Below are positions 18,316 through 27,089 of a DNA stretch of 64,000 nucleotides, piece by piece. The translations under genes were made by a program, and so were the position numbers. Numbering within the stretch: position 1 is the stretch's first letter; each line of letters opens with the position of its first letter. This stretch comes from Marinifaba aquimaris (GTDB lineage: Bacteria; Pseudomonadota; Gammaproteobacteria; Enterobacterales; Alteromonadaceae). The DNA lies in contig NZ_JABULX010000004.1 in NCBI RefSeq assembly GCF_013328345.1, positions 62,001-126,000 of the forward strand, in the 5' to 3' direction. The notes beneath the pieces were generated by a model. The model saw only the letters and a program-made list of their open reading frames with translations, was not told the origin of the DNA and did not search any database.

Positions 18316-18341
18316 CAGGCTGCATTTATGCAGCCTTTTTT
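18316..18341 (+). terminator. Rho-independent terminator after pgm
   Basis: GGCTGCA / TGCAGCC is followed by six T residues. It lies 20 bases upstream of the glgP start. Confidence 0.85.
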
Positions 18342-18361
18342 ATGCTTAGAGGACAAGTAAA

Positions 18362-20941
18362 ATGGCAACAGTAAAATCGACAAAAACGACAGGGAAAAAA
18401 GCAGCCCCAGCTAAGAGCAGTAAAGCAAAAGCAGAATCAGCACCAGCAAAAGCGCCGAGCCAATCAAAGCCGGCACATATCATCGATGTTCCAAAAACAG
18501 TAGAAGAGTTAAAAGTTAGCATTCTTCGTCATCTTCACACTACCCAAGGCACAGATTCAGAAAAAGCCAGTAAAAAAGCTTGGTGGGGGGCAACTGCTTC
18601 TGCAATTAACGAAGTCGTATTTGAGCGTGTCACGCAAACCCAGAAAAAACAGCGTAAAACAGATACCCGTGCTGTCCATTATTTATCACTTGAGTATCTA
18701 ATGGGCCGTCTACTGAAAAATAACTTATGTAGCCTAGATTTAATGGGCGTTGCCGAGCAGGCACTCACTGAGTTGGGCTGTGACTTCCACGAAATTTATG
18801 ACGAAGAGCCAGATATGGCTTTAGGTAATGGTGGTTTAGGTCGTTTAGCGGCTTGTTACATTGACTCATTGGCGACATTAAATTATCCAGCAATTGGCTA
18901 TGGTATTCATTACGAGCATGGCTTGTTTAATCAATCTTTCTTGGGTGGACGACAAGTCGAGCGCCCAGACTCTTGGCGTGAATATGGAAACCCTTGGGAA
19001 ATTTGTCGCCCGGAGTCGGTCCAAGAAATTCCATTATACGGTTATGTTGAGACGCGTTATAACGAGCAAGGTGAAATTGAAAAAGAGTGGCACCCTGGTC
19101 GAATCATCAAAGGTGTACCTTGGGATATCCCAATTGTTGGTTATGGCGAGAGCAATGTAAATATTCTGCGTTTATGGGAGTCACGTGCATCTGACTTCTT
19201 TAACTGGGATGTATTCAACGCAGGTGGTTATCTAGACTCTCATGTTGAGAATGTACAAGCTGAAACTATTTCCAAAGTACTTTACCCAAATGATACGACC
19301 GATGCCGGTAAAGAGCTTCGTTTAATTCAGCAGTACTTTTTCACGGCTTGTTCAATAAAAGACATTGTTCGTCGTTACAAGCGCGCGCATGGTGATGATT
19401 GGAGCAAATTTGCGGATCAGGTAGTCATGCAACTTAACGATACTCACCCTGCTGTTGCTATCCCAGAAATGATGCGAATTTTAATCGATAGAGCAGGCAT
19501 GGAGTGGGACGATGCTTGGGCGCTTTGTCAAAAAGTATTTGCTTATACTAACCATACGTTATTGCCTGAAGCGTTAGAAAAGTGGCCAGTCCATTTATTC
19601 GAACGTGTGTTACCGCGCCACTTAGAGATCATCTATGAAATTAATGCACGTTTCTTAGATGGTATTGTTAGTAAAGTATTTGCTGATGATGAGCATTTAG
19701 ATGCCATTAAATCTAAGCTTTCGATTATCGAAGAAGGCGATCATAAAATGGTTCGCATGGGCAACTTATCAGTCATTGGTAGCTTCAAAGTGAACGGTGT
19801 TGCACAAATTCACTCTGAGCTTGTTAAATCCGATTTATTCCCTGAGTTTTATCGCATTTGGCCTGAAAAGTTCACTAACGTGACAAATGGTGTCACACCA
19901 CGTCGTTGGTTGAAAGCGTGTAACCCTAAACTATCAGAATTAATCGACAAACATATCGATGCTGATTGGCCTGTCCATCTTGATAAATTACAAGGCTTAG
20001 CAAAAAAGGCAAAGAACAAAACGTTCCAAAACGCCTTTATGAAAATTAAGCACGATAATAAAGTTGAACTCGCTAAAACGATCAAAGAGTTAACCGATGT
20101 TGATGTTGATCCTAATGCTATTTTTGATATTCAAATCAAGCGTTTGCATGAGTATAAGCGTCAGCAACTTAATCTTATTCACATCATGGCCTTGTATCGC
20201 CGCTTATTACAAAACCCAGATTTAGACGTACCTAAGCGCGTCTTTATCTTTGGTGCAAAAGCTGCGCCTGGTTATCACATGGCTAAAGAAATCATCTATG
20301 CCATCAATAAAGTTGCCGATCGTATTAACTTAGATGAGCGCATCAAAGACAAACTCAAAGTGGTGTTGTTGCCTAACTATCGCGTTTCTCTTGCTGAGAA
20401 AATGATCCCCGCTGCCGATGTATCAGAGCAAATCTCTACTGCTGGTAAAGAGGCATCTGGTACAGGCAACATGAAGCTTGCACTTAACGGTGCGGTCACT
20501 GTAGGCACACTTGATGGTGCAAATATTGAAATTGCTGAAGAAGTAGGTGATGACAACATTGTTATCTTTGGTTTAACGGTTGCTCAAGTTAAAGAGCTTA
20601 AAGGTGAAGGCTATAATCCTTGGGATTACTATTATGCAAACCCAGAGCTCAAAGCTGTTCTAGATTGGTTTGATACGGATTACTTTACACCGGGTAAACC
20701 GGGTGAGTTAGCCGATGTTAAACGTAGTATGTTGGACTATGGTGATGAATACCTTTGTTTAGCTGATTACCAGAGTTATTCTCAAGCGCACAAACGCGTT
20801 GATGAGCTTTTTAGAGATAAAGCTAAATGGGCTGAGATGGCTATTATCAATACTGCTAAGATGGGTAAGTTCAACTCCGACCGCTCGATTGAAGATTATG
20901 TTCGCGATATCTGGAAGTTAGAAAGCTGCCAAGCAGTGTAA
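18362..20941 (+). CDS. glgP: Glycogen/maltodextrin phosphorylase with Lys/Ala-rich N-terminal extension
   Basis: This GT35 enzyme releases glucose 1-phosphate from alpha-1,4-glucans. The PLP lysine is Lys705 in SGTGNMKLALNG. HYLSLEYLMGRLLKNNL, LGNGGLGRLAACY and DTHPAVAIPE are glucan-phosphorylase motifs. The first 40 or so residues are unusual: a low-complexity Lys/Ala/Ser/Pro stretch (starting MATVKSTKTTGKKAAPAKSS) before the normal N-terminus near residue 43. AGAGGACA just upstream of the ATG supports this start, so the extension is probably translated. The total of 859 residues exceeds the usual roughly 815. The protein is cytoplasmic. Confidence 0.95.
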   Translation: MATVKSTKTTGKKAAPAKSSKAKAESAPAKAPSQSKPAHIIDVPKTVEELKVSILRHLHTTQGTDSEKASKKAWWGATASAINEVVFERVTQTQKKQRKTDTRAVHYLSLEYLMGRLLKNNLCSLDLMGVAEQALTELGCDFHEIYDEEPDMALGNGGLGRLAACYIDSLATLNYPAIGYGIHYEHGLFNQSFLGGRQVERPDSWREYGNPWEICRPESVQEIPLYGYVETRYNEQGEIEKEWHPGRIIKGVPWDIPIVGYGESNVNILRLWESRASDFFNWDVFNAGGYLDSHVENVQAETISKVLYPNDTTDAGKELRLIQQYFFTACSIKDIVRRYKRAHGDDWSKFADQVVMQLNDTHPAVAIPEMMRILIDRAGMEWDDAWALCQKVFAYTNHTLLPEALEKWPVHLFERVLPRHLEIIYEINARFLDGIVSKVFADDEHLDAIKSKLSIIEEGDHKMVRMGNLSVIGSFKVNGVAQIHSELVKSDLFPEFYRIWPEKFTNVTNGVTPRRWLKACNPKLSELIDKHIDADWPVHLDKLQGLAKKAKNKTFQNAFMKIKHDNKVELAKTIKELTDVDVDPNAIFDIQIKRLHEYKRQQLNLIHIMALYRRLLQNPDLDVPKRVFIFGAKAAPGYHMAKEIIYAINKVADRINLDERIKDKLKVVLLPNYRVSLAEKMIPAADVSEQISTAGKEASGTGNMKLALNGAVTVGTLDGANIEIAEEVGDDNIVIFGLTVAQVKELKGEGYNPWDYYYANPELKAVLDWFDTDYFTPGKPGELADVKRSMLDYGDEYLCLADYQSYSQAHKRVDELFRDKAKWAEMAIINTAKMGKFNSDRSIEDYVRDIWKLESCQAV

Positions 20942-20957
20942 TCGGTATCTAGAATTG

Positions 20958-20988
20958 AAAAAAGCCAGCATCTGCTGGTTTTTTTTAT
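20958..20988. terminator. Bidirectional terminator between glgP and binding-protein gene
   Basis: CCAGC / GCTGG with an ATCT loop is flanked by A-run and T-run on either side, so it can serve both convergent genes. Its right edge touches the last codons of the minus-strand gene. Confidence 0.85.
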
Positions 20989-22091
20989 ATAGCGTTGGGA
21001 TAAAAATTAAGGTAAACCCGATTTAAACCCTGGTGATTAAGCTGGGTGTAATTGATCTTGAATTCGCCTAAATCTTGATGAAAATGCTCAAACGCTTGTA
21101 ATAAGCAATCTCTGTCTAACTCCTTTTCACATAAGGAGGCAACTTCGGCAAACGTGTAAGCGTTGAGGTACCCTTCGAGATGAACGCGATCGGGGGCAAT
21201 CACGCCGACTTGTCTCATATCTTCTTCAAAACGCTGGCATATTGGTGCATTACATTTTGAGGGTTCAGGAACCACTTCAGTGACGAGTAATTTTGCTTTT
21301 ACATCAATCGCCGCAAATAAGTCGGCACTAGAGACAAATGAAACACTGGTATAATAAGGGTTAAAGTTAACAGCAGCGGCTTGATTAATAAATTTAGCCA
21401 ATGGCTTATAGGTGCCGACAAAAACAATCGCATCCACTTTGTGTTTGCGTAATTTTGCTAATGCTCGAGCAATATCTTCAGTATTTCGTCGATATCGGGT
21501 GATAACTTTCGCTTCGAGGTTATATTTTTTTAAAGCCAACTGGTGTGCTTTTTCTAAAGTGATCCCAAATTCATCTGCCTGAATGAGTAAACCAATTCGT
21601 TTAATACCTTGCTCTTCGACTAGGTACTCAATTTGTCGCATCGCTTCTTGTTGATAGCTAGCTCTTAAATTAAATACTTGTTTTTTAACGGGTTGGCGAA
21701 GAAATTCTGCCCCTGTCAGCGGCATTAAAAATGGCACTCTGCTTTTTTCAATCATTGGCATCACTGCATACGCAGTGGGAGTACCTACATAACCAAATAA
21801 AGCCAGTGGTCCTTCGTGAAGTAATTTTTTTGTATTGGCGACCGTTTTTTCTGGTTCATAGCCATCGTCATAAGCTCTAATTTTTATCTGTTGTCCGTAT
21901 AAACCGCCTTGACGATTTAACGTTGAAAAAAAGCCTTGTGCACCTTGTTTGAGTTTGATGCCGAGTTGAGCGGTGGGGCCGGTTTGGGCGTTTGACATAC
22001 CAAGAATGATATCTGAAGCGCTATGAGCCTGAGAAAAAGCAAAGTTGATGAAGATAAAAAATAGGTAAATAAAATAGCGGCGAAGCAGCAT
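20985..22091 (-). CDS. ABC transporter substrate-binding protein (branched-chain amino acid type)
   Basis: This 368-residue protein has a signal peptide (residues about 1-24, cleavage near AHSAS) followed by a type I periplasmic binding fold. The opening, ILGMSNAQTGPTAQLGIKLKQG, is the classic start of LivJ/Peripla_BP_6 proteins, with YDDGYEPEKTVANTKKLL next. No permease or ATPase genes are adjacent, so it may be an orphan binding protein or serve a sensor. The ligand is unknown. The AUG lies just downstream of a short promoter region shared with nothing else. Confidence 0.82.
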   Translation of the reverse strand: MLLRRYFIYLFFIFINFAFSQAHSASDIILGMSNAQTGPTAQLGIKLKQGAQGFFSTLNRQGGLYGQQIKIRAYDDGYEPEKTVANTKKLLHEGPLALFGYVGTPTAYAVMPMIEKSRVPFLMPLTGAEFLRQPVKKQVFNLRASYQQEAMRQIEYLVEEQGIKRIGLLIQADEFGITLEKAHQLALKKYNLEAKVITRYRRNTEDIARALAKLRKHKVDAIVFVGTYKPLAKFINQAAAVNFNPYYTSVSFVSSADLFAAIDVKAKLLVTEVVPEPSKCNAPICQRFEEDMRQVGVIAPDRVHLEGYLNAYTFAEVASLCEKELDRDCLLQAFEHFHQDLGEFKINYTQLNHQGLNRVYLNFYPNAI

Positions 22092-22196
22092 TAACGATTG
22101 TCCCTAATCCATATTTAAGCCGTTATTTTACATTTAACTGGTTTTAAATCGCAAGTTAGCCGATTTTATCTTCATTTTTACCCATTTTGTTGTTTT

Positions 22197-23495
22197 TTAA
22201 CCAATTAAATGAAAAGCCAATAAAGCAGCTGCCAGTACCATCATAAACAAATTGAGGTCTTTGTATTGCCCAGTTAAGATCTTGATCAAAACATAGCTGA
22301 TGATCCCAAGTGCAATACCGTTTGCAATAGAGAAGGTAAAAGGCATAGCCACAACGGTTAAAAATGCTGGAACTGATTCATCCATTTTCATCCAATCGAG
22401 ATCTCTCGCCCCGAGCATCATCATTGCGCCCACTACAATTAAAGCGGGGGCCGTTGCTAATGCGGGAATAGAAATAAAAAGCGGAGCGAAAAATAACGCT
22501 AATAAAAATAATACTCCAACAGTGATGGCTGTTAGTCCTGTTCTACCACCAGATTCTATCCCAGTTGCAGATTCGACATAGGTAGTGACAGTACTCGTAC
22601 CCAGTAATGCTCCTGATGTCGTACCAATGGCATCGGCAACAAATGCTTTTTCCGAGTTAGGAAGTTCTCCTTTTTCATTGAGAAGGCCTGCTGCTCTTCC
22701 TGTTCCAATCAGTGTGCCTGCGGTATCGAACATATCTACAAACAAAAAGGCGACGACTACGGTGACAAATGCAGCACTGAATACCTGACTAAAATCAACA
22801 GCCATCAAGCTTTCTGATGGGAGGGCAGGCCATGCAATAAATTGCTCGGGTAACGGACTTAAGCCTGTTAACCAAGCGATAGTTGTCAATATGACAATAC
22901 TGAGTAAGATAGCTGCTTTAAGAGCTTTGAAAAGTAGGGCGCCTGTTAATATGATGCCAAAAAAGGATAGTAATACACTTGGGCTATTCAAATCACCAAG
23001 TGTTACTAACGTAGCTGGGTGAGCGACAGTCAAACCAGCATTTTTAAAGCCAATAATGGCTAAGAACAGGCCAATACCCGTCATGGTCGCAATTTTTAAA
23101 CAGTTGGGTATTGCATTTATCATTTTAGAGCGAAAGCCTGTAAAGGCGAGCAACAAAAATATAATGCCTTCGACAAACACTGCTGCCAGTGCCACTTGCC
23201 AGCTAATCCCCATGCCTTGAACAACACCAAAAGTAAAATAGGCGTTCAAACCCATACCAGGTGCGAGTGCTAGGGGGAAGTTACCGTAGATACCCATAAC
23301 AAAACAGGCGATAGTTGAAGCGACACAAGTGGCAAAAATGATATCTTGTTGTGGAATACCTGAAATACTCAGTAATTGCGGGTTAACAAACAAAATATAT
23401 GCCATGGTCAAAAACGTGGTTAATCCTGCTTTTAACTCTGTTTTTATGTCGGTATTAAACTGTTCTAATTTAAAAAACGCGACTAAGCCTTGCAT
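22197..23495 (-). CDS. NCS2-family purine permease (AzgA/GhxP type)
   Basis: This 432-residue inner-membrane carrier has about 12-14 hydrophobic segments. Family motifs are TTFLTMAYILFVNPQLL, LAPGMGLNAYFTF and the GTSTVTTYVESATGIESGGRTGL loop (landmarks around residue 300). The AzgA subgroup imports adenine, hypoxanthine or guanine with protons. It is divergent from a purine phosphoribosyltransferase gene, so import and salvage are next to each other. No purine riboswitch was recognised upstream. Confidence 0.9.
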   Translation of the reverse strand: MQGLVAFFKLEQFNTDIKTELKAGLTTFLTMAYILFVNPQLLSISGIPQQDIIFATCVASTIACFVMGIYGNFPLALAPGMGLNAYFTFGVVQGMGISWQVALAAVFVEGIIFLLLAFTGFRSKMINAIPNCLKIATMTGIGLFLAIIGFKNAGLTVAHPATLVTLGDLNSPSVLLSFFGIILTGALLFKALKAAILLSIVILTTIAWLTGLSPLPEQFIAWPALPSESLMAVDFSQVFSAAFVTVVVAFLFVDMFDTAGTLIGTGRAAGLLNEKGELPNSEKAFVADAIGTTSGALLGTSTVTTYVESATGIESGGRTGLTAITVGVLFLLALFFAPLFISIPALATAPALIVVGAMMMLGARDLDWMKMDESVPAFLTVVAMPFTFSIANGIALGIISYVLIKILTGQYKDLNLFMMVLAAALLAFHLIG

Positions 23496-23592
23496 GTTAA
23501 ACCCTTAAAATCACCAAACTTGCTTGTAAATTTAGCACCTAATCAAAACAGCAGACTATAATTTGCAAATTAAGTTTAACCGAGAGCAGAAA

Positions 23593-24156
23593 ATGGCAGA
23601 AAAGTACTACATCAGCGCAGAAGAATTGTTGGTTGATTCATTTAAGTTAGGCTTAGAGATTTTTAAAAGTGAATTTAGGCCTGATTTTATAGTGGGCGTG
23701 TGGCGCGGAGGCACCCCTGTTGGTATCGCCGTTCAGGAAATTTTGCACGTGTGTGGCGTCAAAACAGACCATATCAGTATTCGAACCTCTTCTTATACCG
23801 CCATTGGTGAGCGAGGTAAGGAAGTGAGAGTACATGGTTTGGACTATATTATTCGTAATATTAATGCCGATGATTCGTTGTTATTGGTCGATGATGTTTT
23901 TGATTCAGGCCTAAGTATTAAAGCGATTCTTGATACGTTAAAAGAAAAGTGTCGTCGCAATACGCCTGAAGATATCCGAATTGCTACGCCTTGGTTTAAA
24001 CCTGAAAATAATCAAACCAGTTTGACGCCACATTATTTTTTAAAAAAATCGACTGATTGGTTGGTTTTTCCTCATGAATTAGATGGCCTTACCCATGATG
24101 AATTAGTAAAAAACAAGCCCGCGATTAAGGCTCTTTTTGACGAATACGGTTTGTAG
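23593..24156 (+). CDS. Purine phosphoribosyltransferase (hypoxanthine/guanine type)
   Basis: This 187-residue protein has the PRPP-binding motif SLLLVDDVFDSGLS (about residues 95-108) and a type I PRTase fold. PDFIVGVWRGGTPVGIAVQE near the N-terminus is the loop that binds pyrophosphate. I start at ATG 23593, which has a GAG-rich ribosome binding site; the frame extends upstream to a TTG at 23563 without support. It salvages a purine base to its nucleotide, consistent with the divergent purine permease. The exact base cannot be assigned from sequence. Confidence 0.85.
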   Translation: MAEKYYISAEELLVDSFKLGLEIFKSEFRPDFIVGVWRGGTPVGIAVQEILHVCGVKTDHISIRTSSYTAIGERGKEVRVHGLDYIIRNINADDSLLLVDDVFDSGLSIKAILDTLKEKCRRNTPEDIRIATPWFKPENNQTSLTPHYFLKKSTDWLVFPHELDGLTHDELVKNKPAIKALFDEYGL

Positions 24157-24190
24157 TTACAAAACGATTTTTAGCAAAATTAAAGTGGAT

Positions 24191-24218
24191 AAAAAGCCGA
24201 GTTTAACTCGGCTTTTTT
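24191..24218 (+). terminator. Rho-independent terminator after the phosphoribosyltransferase gene
   Basis: AAGCCGAG / CTCGGCTT with a TTTAA-type loop is followed by six T residues. Confidence 0.9.
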
Positions 24219-24390
24219 GCTGACGACATTTTTATGAATTCAGATGAATTTGTATCGTTTGATTAAAAAATACCTGAATTTTTTATTAGTATTGATAGGT
24301 TTTTGCTAGAAAATAATAGTTTTGTGTTACTTTTTTATCATTGTCAACGCTAGTCTATTTTCAGCTTTTCAAGGGAAAATAGGACTGGCT

Positions 24391-27027
24391 ATGAAAATTT
24401 ATAACAATAAACCCGCTTTAAAACTCTCAAGTATTGCAGTAACACTTGCCTCAATTTTAGGTACTTCTTTGAGTACTTCAGCCATTGCAAATGAAGCTGA
24501 AGCCGACGATACGGAAGTTATCCAAGTTAGAGGCATTCGAGGTTCATTAAAAGAGTCTCTTAACACGAAACGTTTTTCTAACTCGATTGTTGACGCTATC
24601 ACATCAGAAGATATTGGTAAATTTCCGGATAAAAACATTGGTGATGCACTTCAACGTATCTCAGGTGTGACCGTTGACCGCCAATATGGCGAAGTAAATG
24701 GCGTAACAATTCGTGGTACGGCACCAGAACAATCTCGTATCTTACTAAATGGTCAAACTGTAGCCAGTGTAGACTGGTATGATTTAGGTGATGCTACACG
24801 TACGTTTAATTTAGAGCTATTGTCAGCCGAGCAGGTGTCTGGGATTGAAGTTTACAAAAGCCCTGAAGCACGTATTGAAGAAGGGGCTTTAGGTGGTACG
24901 GTTAATTTAAAAACCCGTCAACCATTGAATATTGAAGCTCATACTTATATGGCTTCTGTAGAAGGCTCGCGTAGTTCGTTATACGAAGAAAACGATATTA
25001 GTTATTCTGGTTTAGCTAGTTGGAAAAATGAAGATGAGAGCTTTGGTATTTTAGCTGCTTACTCTATTGAAAAGTTAACCAGCGGTCGACATGTACGTGA
25101 ATCTATCGGTGAGTATAAACAGCAATTTGAAGCTGACCCTGTATCGGGTGAAGAAGCGCTCGTGGGTGCATGGTCAATTGGTTCACAGGCATTTAAAGCC
25201 GAACGTGAAAGAACCAGTATGCAGTTAACCGCACAATTTGCACCCACGGAGGAATTAAAGTTCACACTTGATTACTTTAATTTTGAATTTGATAACCCGC
25301 ATGTAAACCACAATTTTTTAACTGTTATGGGTAGAGGTGCTGGCGCTGAAAATGTGGTTAATAACGCTAGAGGCGGAACCGTTTCAGCTACTATTTTACC
25401 AGCTTATGCATCAATTATTTATAACCCTGTTGTTCGCCATGCCGTTAATATGGAGGTAGATGTAACGAATTTCACTGCTGAATATCAAGGTGATAATTAT
25501 GTGCTTTCTGGGGTAATTGGCCAATCAACTTCTGAAGGTGGTACGCAAGGTGGTTCGTCTTCATGGTGGATACCAGCAACCGATGAAGGGGATAAGATAA
25601 ACGATCCTAATTATCCTGACGGGCAAACCAGTGTCGACGGTGGCTTTAGTTATAATGCAGACGGCCCTTATCAAGTGACGTTAACATCTCTAGATGCGAC
25701 TGATGCCAGTCAGTTAAAGTTTGCACACGAAGCAAACTACGAAACAACAGTGCAAGATCACGAAGTCAATTATGCGCAAGCGGATATCAAATTTGATGTC
25801 GACTTTAGTATTTTCACGTCAATTGCGACAGGTATCAAATTAAATAGCAGTAAGTTTGAAAGGGATGCTTACAAAAGAGAACCTGAAGATGTTATTGGAT
25901 TTGTCCCTGAACCTAATTTAGCTAACTGGACTGGAGGCACCTTCACAGGTTTACACAGCGAAAGTCGAAGCGGAGGCTTAGATTCTTATGCTTATTTGGA
26001 TGAAGATAAATGGTGGGGCTTTATTTCTGAAAAATATCGCAATGGCGAGCTTATCGAAACAAGAAATCTTGGCAATAGTTTCATTGTAGATGAAGATATG
26101 ACCGCACTTTATGTTCAAGCTGAATTTGAAAGTGATGATTTTAGGGGTAATGTTGGTGTTAGATATGTCGATACTGAACAAACTTCAGAAGGTTTTGCCG
26201 ACGGTAATCCATTTAAAGAAACGGTTGATTACGATAACGTTTTACCAAGTTTAAACCTTGCTTATAACTTGAATGAAGACATGATTGTGCGTTTTGCTGC
26301 TTCATCTGTAATGGCACGCAATAACTATACTGACTTAAAACCTGGTCTTTCAATTAATGCTAACTTTGGTACTGCTACGGGAGGGAACCCAGACCTAAAA
26401 CCTTACGAAGCAGATCAAGCTGATATTGCTTTTGAATGGTATTTCTCAGAAGAGTCGATGTTATCAACTGCACTCTTTACTAAATCTGTAGAAAATGTCG
26501 TTTCAAAATCAGTTGAAGAGGAATACGTAGAAAATTGTGGTCCAGAAGAGGACGAGTGGGATGAGTGTGAAGTTAAGCGTCCCAGAAATACAGGTGATGG
26601 CACGGTTAACGGTATTGAATTCCAAGTTCAACATATTTTTGAGTCGGGCTTTGGTGCTATCGCAAACTATACCTATGTCGACAGTGAATTGGATACACCG
26701 GAAGGAAAATCTATGGTGCCAGGCGTATCTGAAAATTCATTTAACTTTTCGGTCTTTTTCGAAAATGACGTCATTAGCTCTCGCGTTGCCTACAACTGGC
26801 GTGATGAATGGATTGGTGTGGGTGCTGCTCAAGAAGTACTAAATGATGCTTATAGTCAGTGGGATGCATCTATCACATGGCATGCGATGGAAAACCTAGA
26901 CATTTCATTAGAAGGCGTTAACTTAACTAATGAAGTCGTTGAATCAAACGATATCAATTATGGTTTAACACAAAATACCATTGAATTTGGCTCGCGTTAT
27001 TATTTAAATGCTAGCTATAAGTTCTAA
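24391..27027 (+). CDS. TonB-dependent outer-membrane receptor (TIGR01782-like)
   Basis: This 878-residue protein has a long signal peptide (cleavage near SAIANEA), then a TonB-box region EVIQVRGIRGSLKESL. A plug domain follows with FPDKNIGDALQRISGVTVDR, TIRGTAPEQSRILLNGQ and GIEVYKSPEARIEEGALGGTV. The beta-barrel ends in a C-terminal aromatic residue (YLNASYKF). This architecture fits the TonB-Xanth-Caul group, which takes up oligosaccharides and other large nutrients. ATG 24391 is chosen (AGGACTGG upstream) over an in-frame GTG at 24322, whose leader is not signal-like. It precedes a tryptophan-halogenase-like gene, a common pairing in marine Alteromonadales. The ligand is unknown. Confidence 0.93.
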   Translation: MKIYNNKPALKLSSIAVTLASILGTSLSTSAIANEAEADDTEVIQVRGIRGSLKESLNTKRFSNSIVDAITSEDIGKFPDKNIGDALQRISGVTVDRQYGEVNGVTIRGTAPEQSRILLNGQTVASVDWYDLGDATRTFNLELLSAEQVSGIEVYKSPEARIEEGALGGTVNLKTRQPLNIEAHTYMASVEGSRSSLYEENDISYSGLASWKNEDESFGILAAYSIEKLTSGRHVRESIGEYKQQFEADPVSGEEALVGAWSIGSQAFKAERERTSMQLTAQFAPTEELKFTLDYFNFEFDNPHVNHNFLTVMGRGAGAENVVNNARGGTVSATILPAYASIIYNPVVRHAVNMEVDVTNFTAEYQGDNYVLSGVIGQSTSEGGTQGGSSSWWIPATDEGDKINDPNYPDGQTSVDGGFSYNADGPYQVTLTSLDATDASQLKFAHEANYETTVQDHEVNYAQADIKFDVDFSIFTSIATGIKLNSSKFERDAYKREPEDVIGFVPEPNLANWTGGTFTGLHSESRSGGLDSYAYLDEDKWWGFISEKYRNGELIETRNLGNSFIVDEDMTALYVQAEFESDDFRGNVGVRYVDTEQTSEGFADGNPFKETVDYDNVLPSLNLAYNLNEDMIVRFAASSVMARNNYTDLKPGLSINANFGTATGGNPDLKPYEADQADIAFEWYFSEESMLSTALFTKSVENVVSKSVEEEYVENCGPEEDEWDECEVKRPRNTGDGTVNGIEFQVQHIFESGFGAIANYTYVDSELDTPEGKSMVPGVSENSFNFSVFFENDVISSRVAYNWRDEWIGVGAAQEVLNDAYSQWDASITWHAMENLDISLEGVNLTNEVVESNDINYGLTQNTIEFGSRYYLNASYKF

Positions 27028-27039
27028 ACTTTTGTTGTT

Positions 27040-27074
27040 AGGAGCACGCTCTATAGCGTGCTCCTTTGTTGTTT
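27040..27074 (+). terminator. Rho-independent terminator after the TonB-dependent receptor gene
   Basis: A perfect 11-bp stem, AGGAGCACGCT / AGCGTGCTCCT, has a 4-base loop and a following T-rich stretch. It sits 15-50 bases upstream of the halogenase gene, so it may attenuate rather than fully separate the two genes. Confidence 0.85.
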
Positions 27075-27089
27075 TTTAAAGGGAATTGA

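Noticed and set aside
23560-23571. AATTTGCAAATT palindrome before the phosphoribosyltransferase gene as a PurR operator
   Set aside because: The palindrome is perfect but lacks the central CG and flanks of the PurR consensus, and it lies too close to the start to judge.
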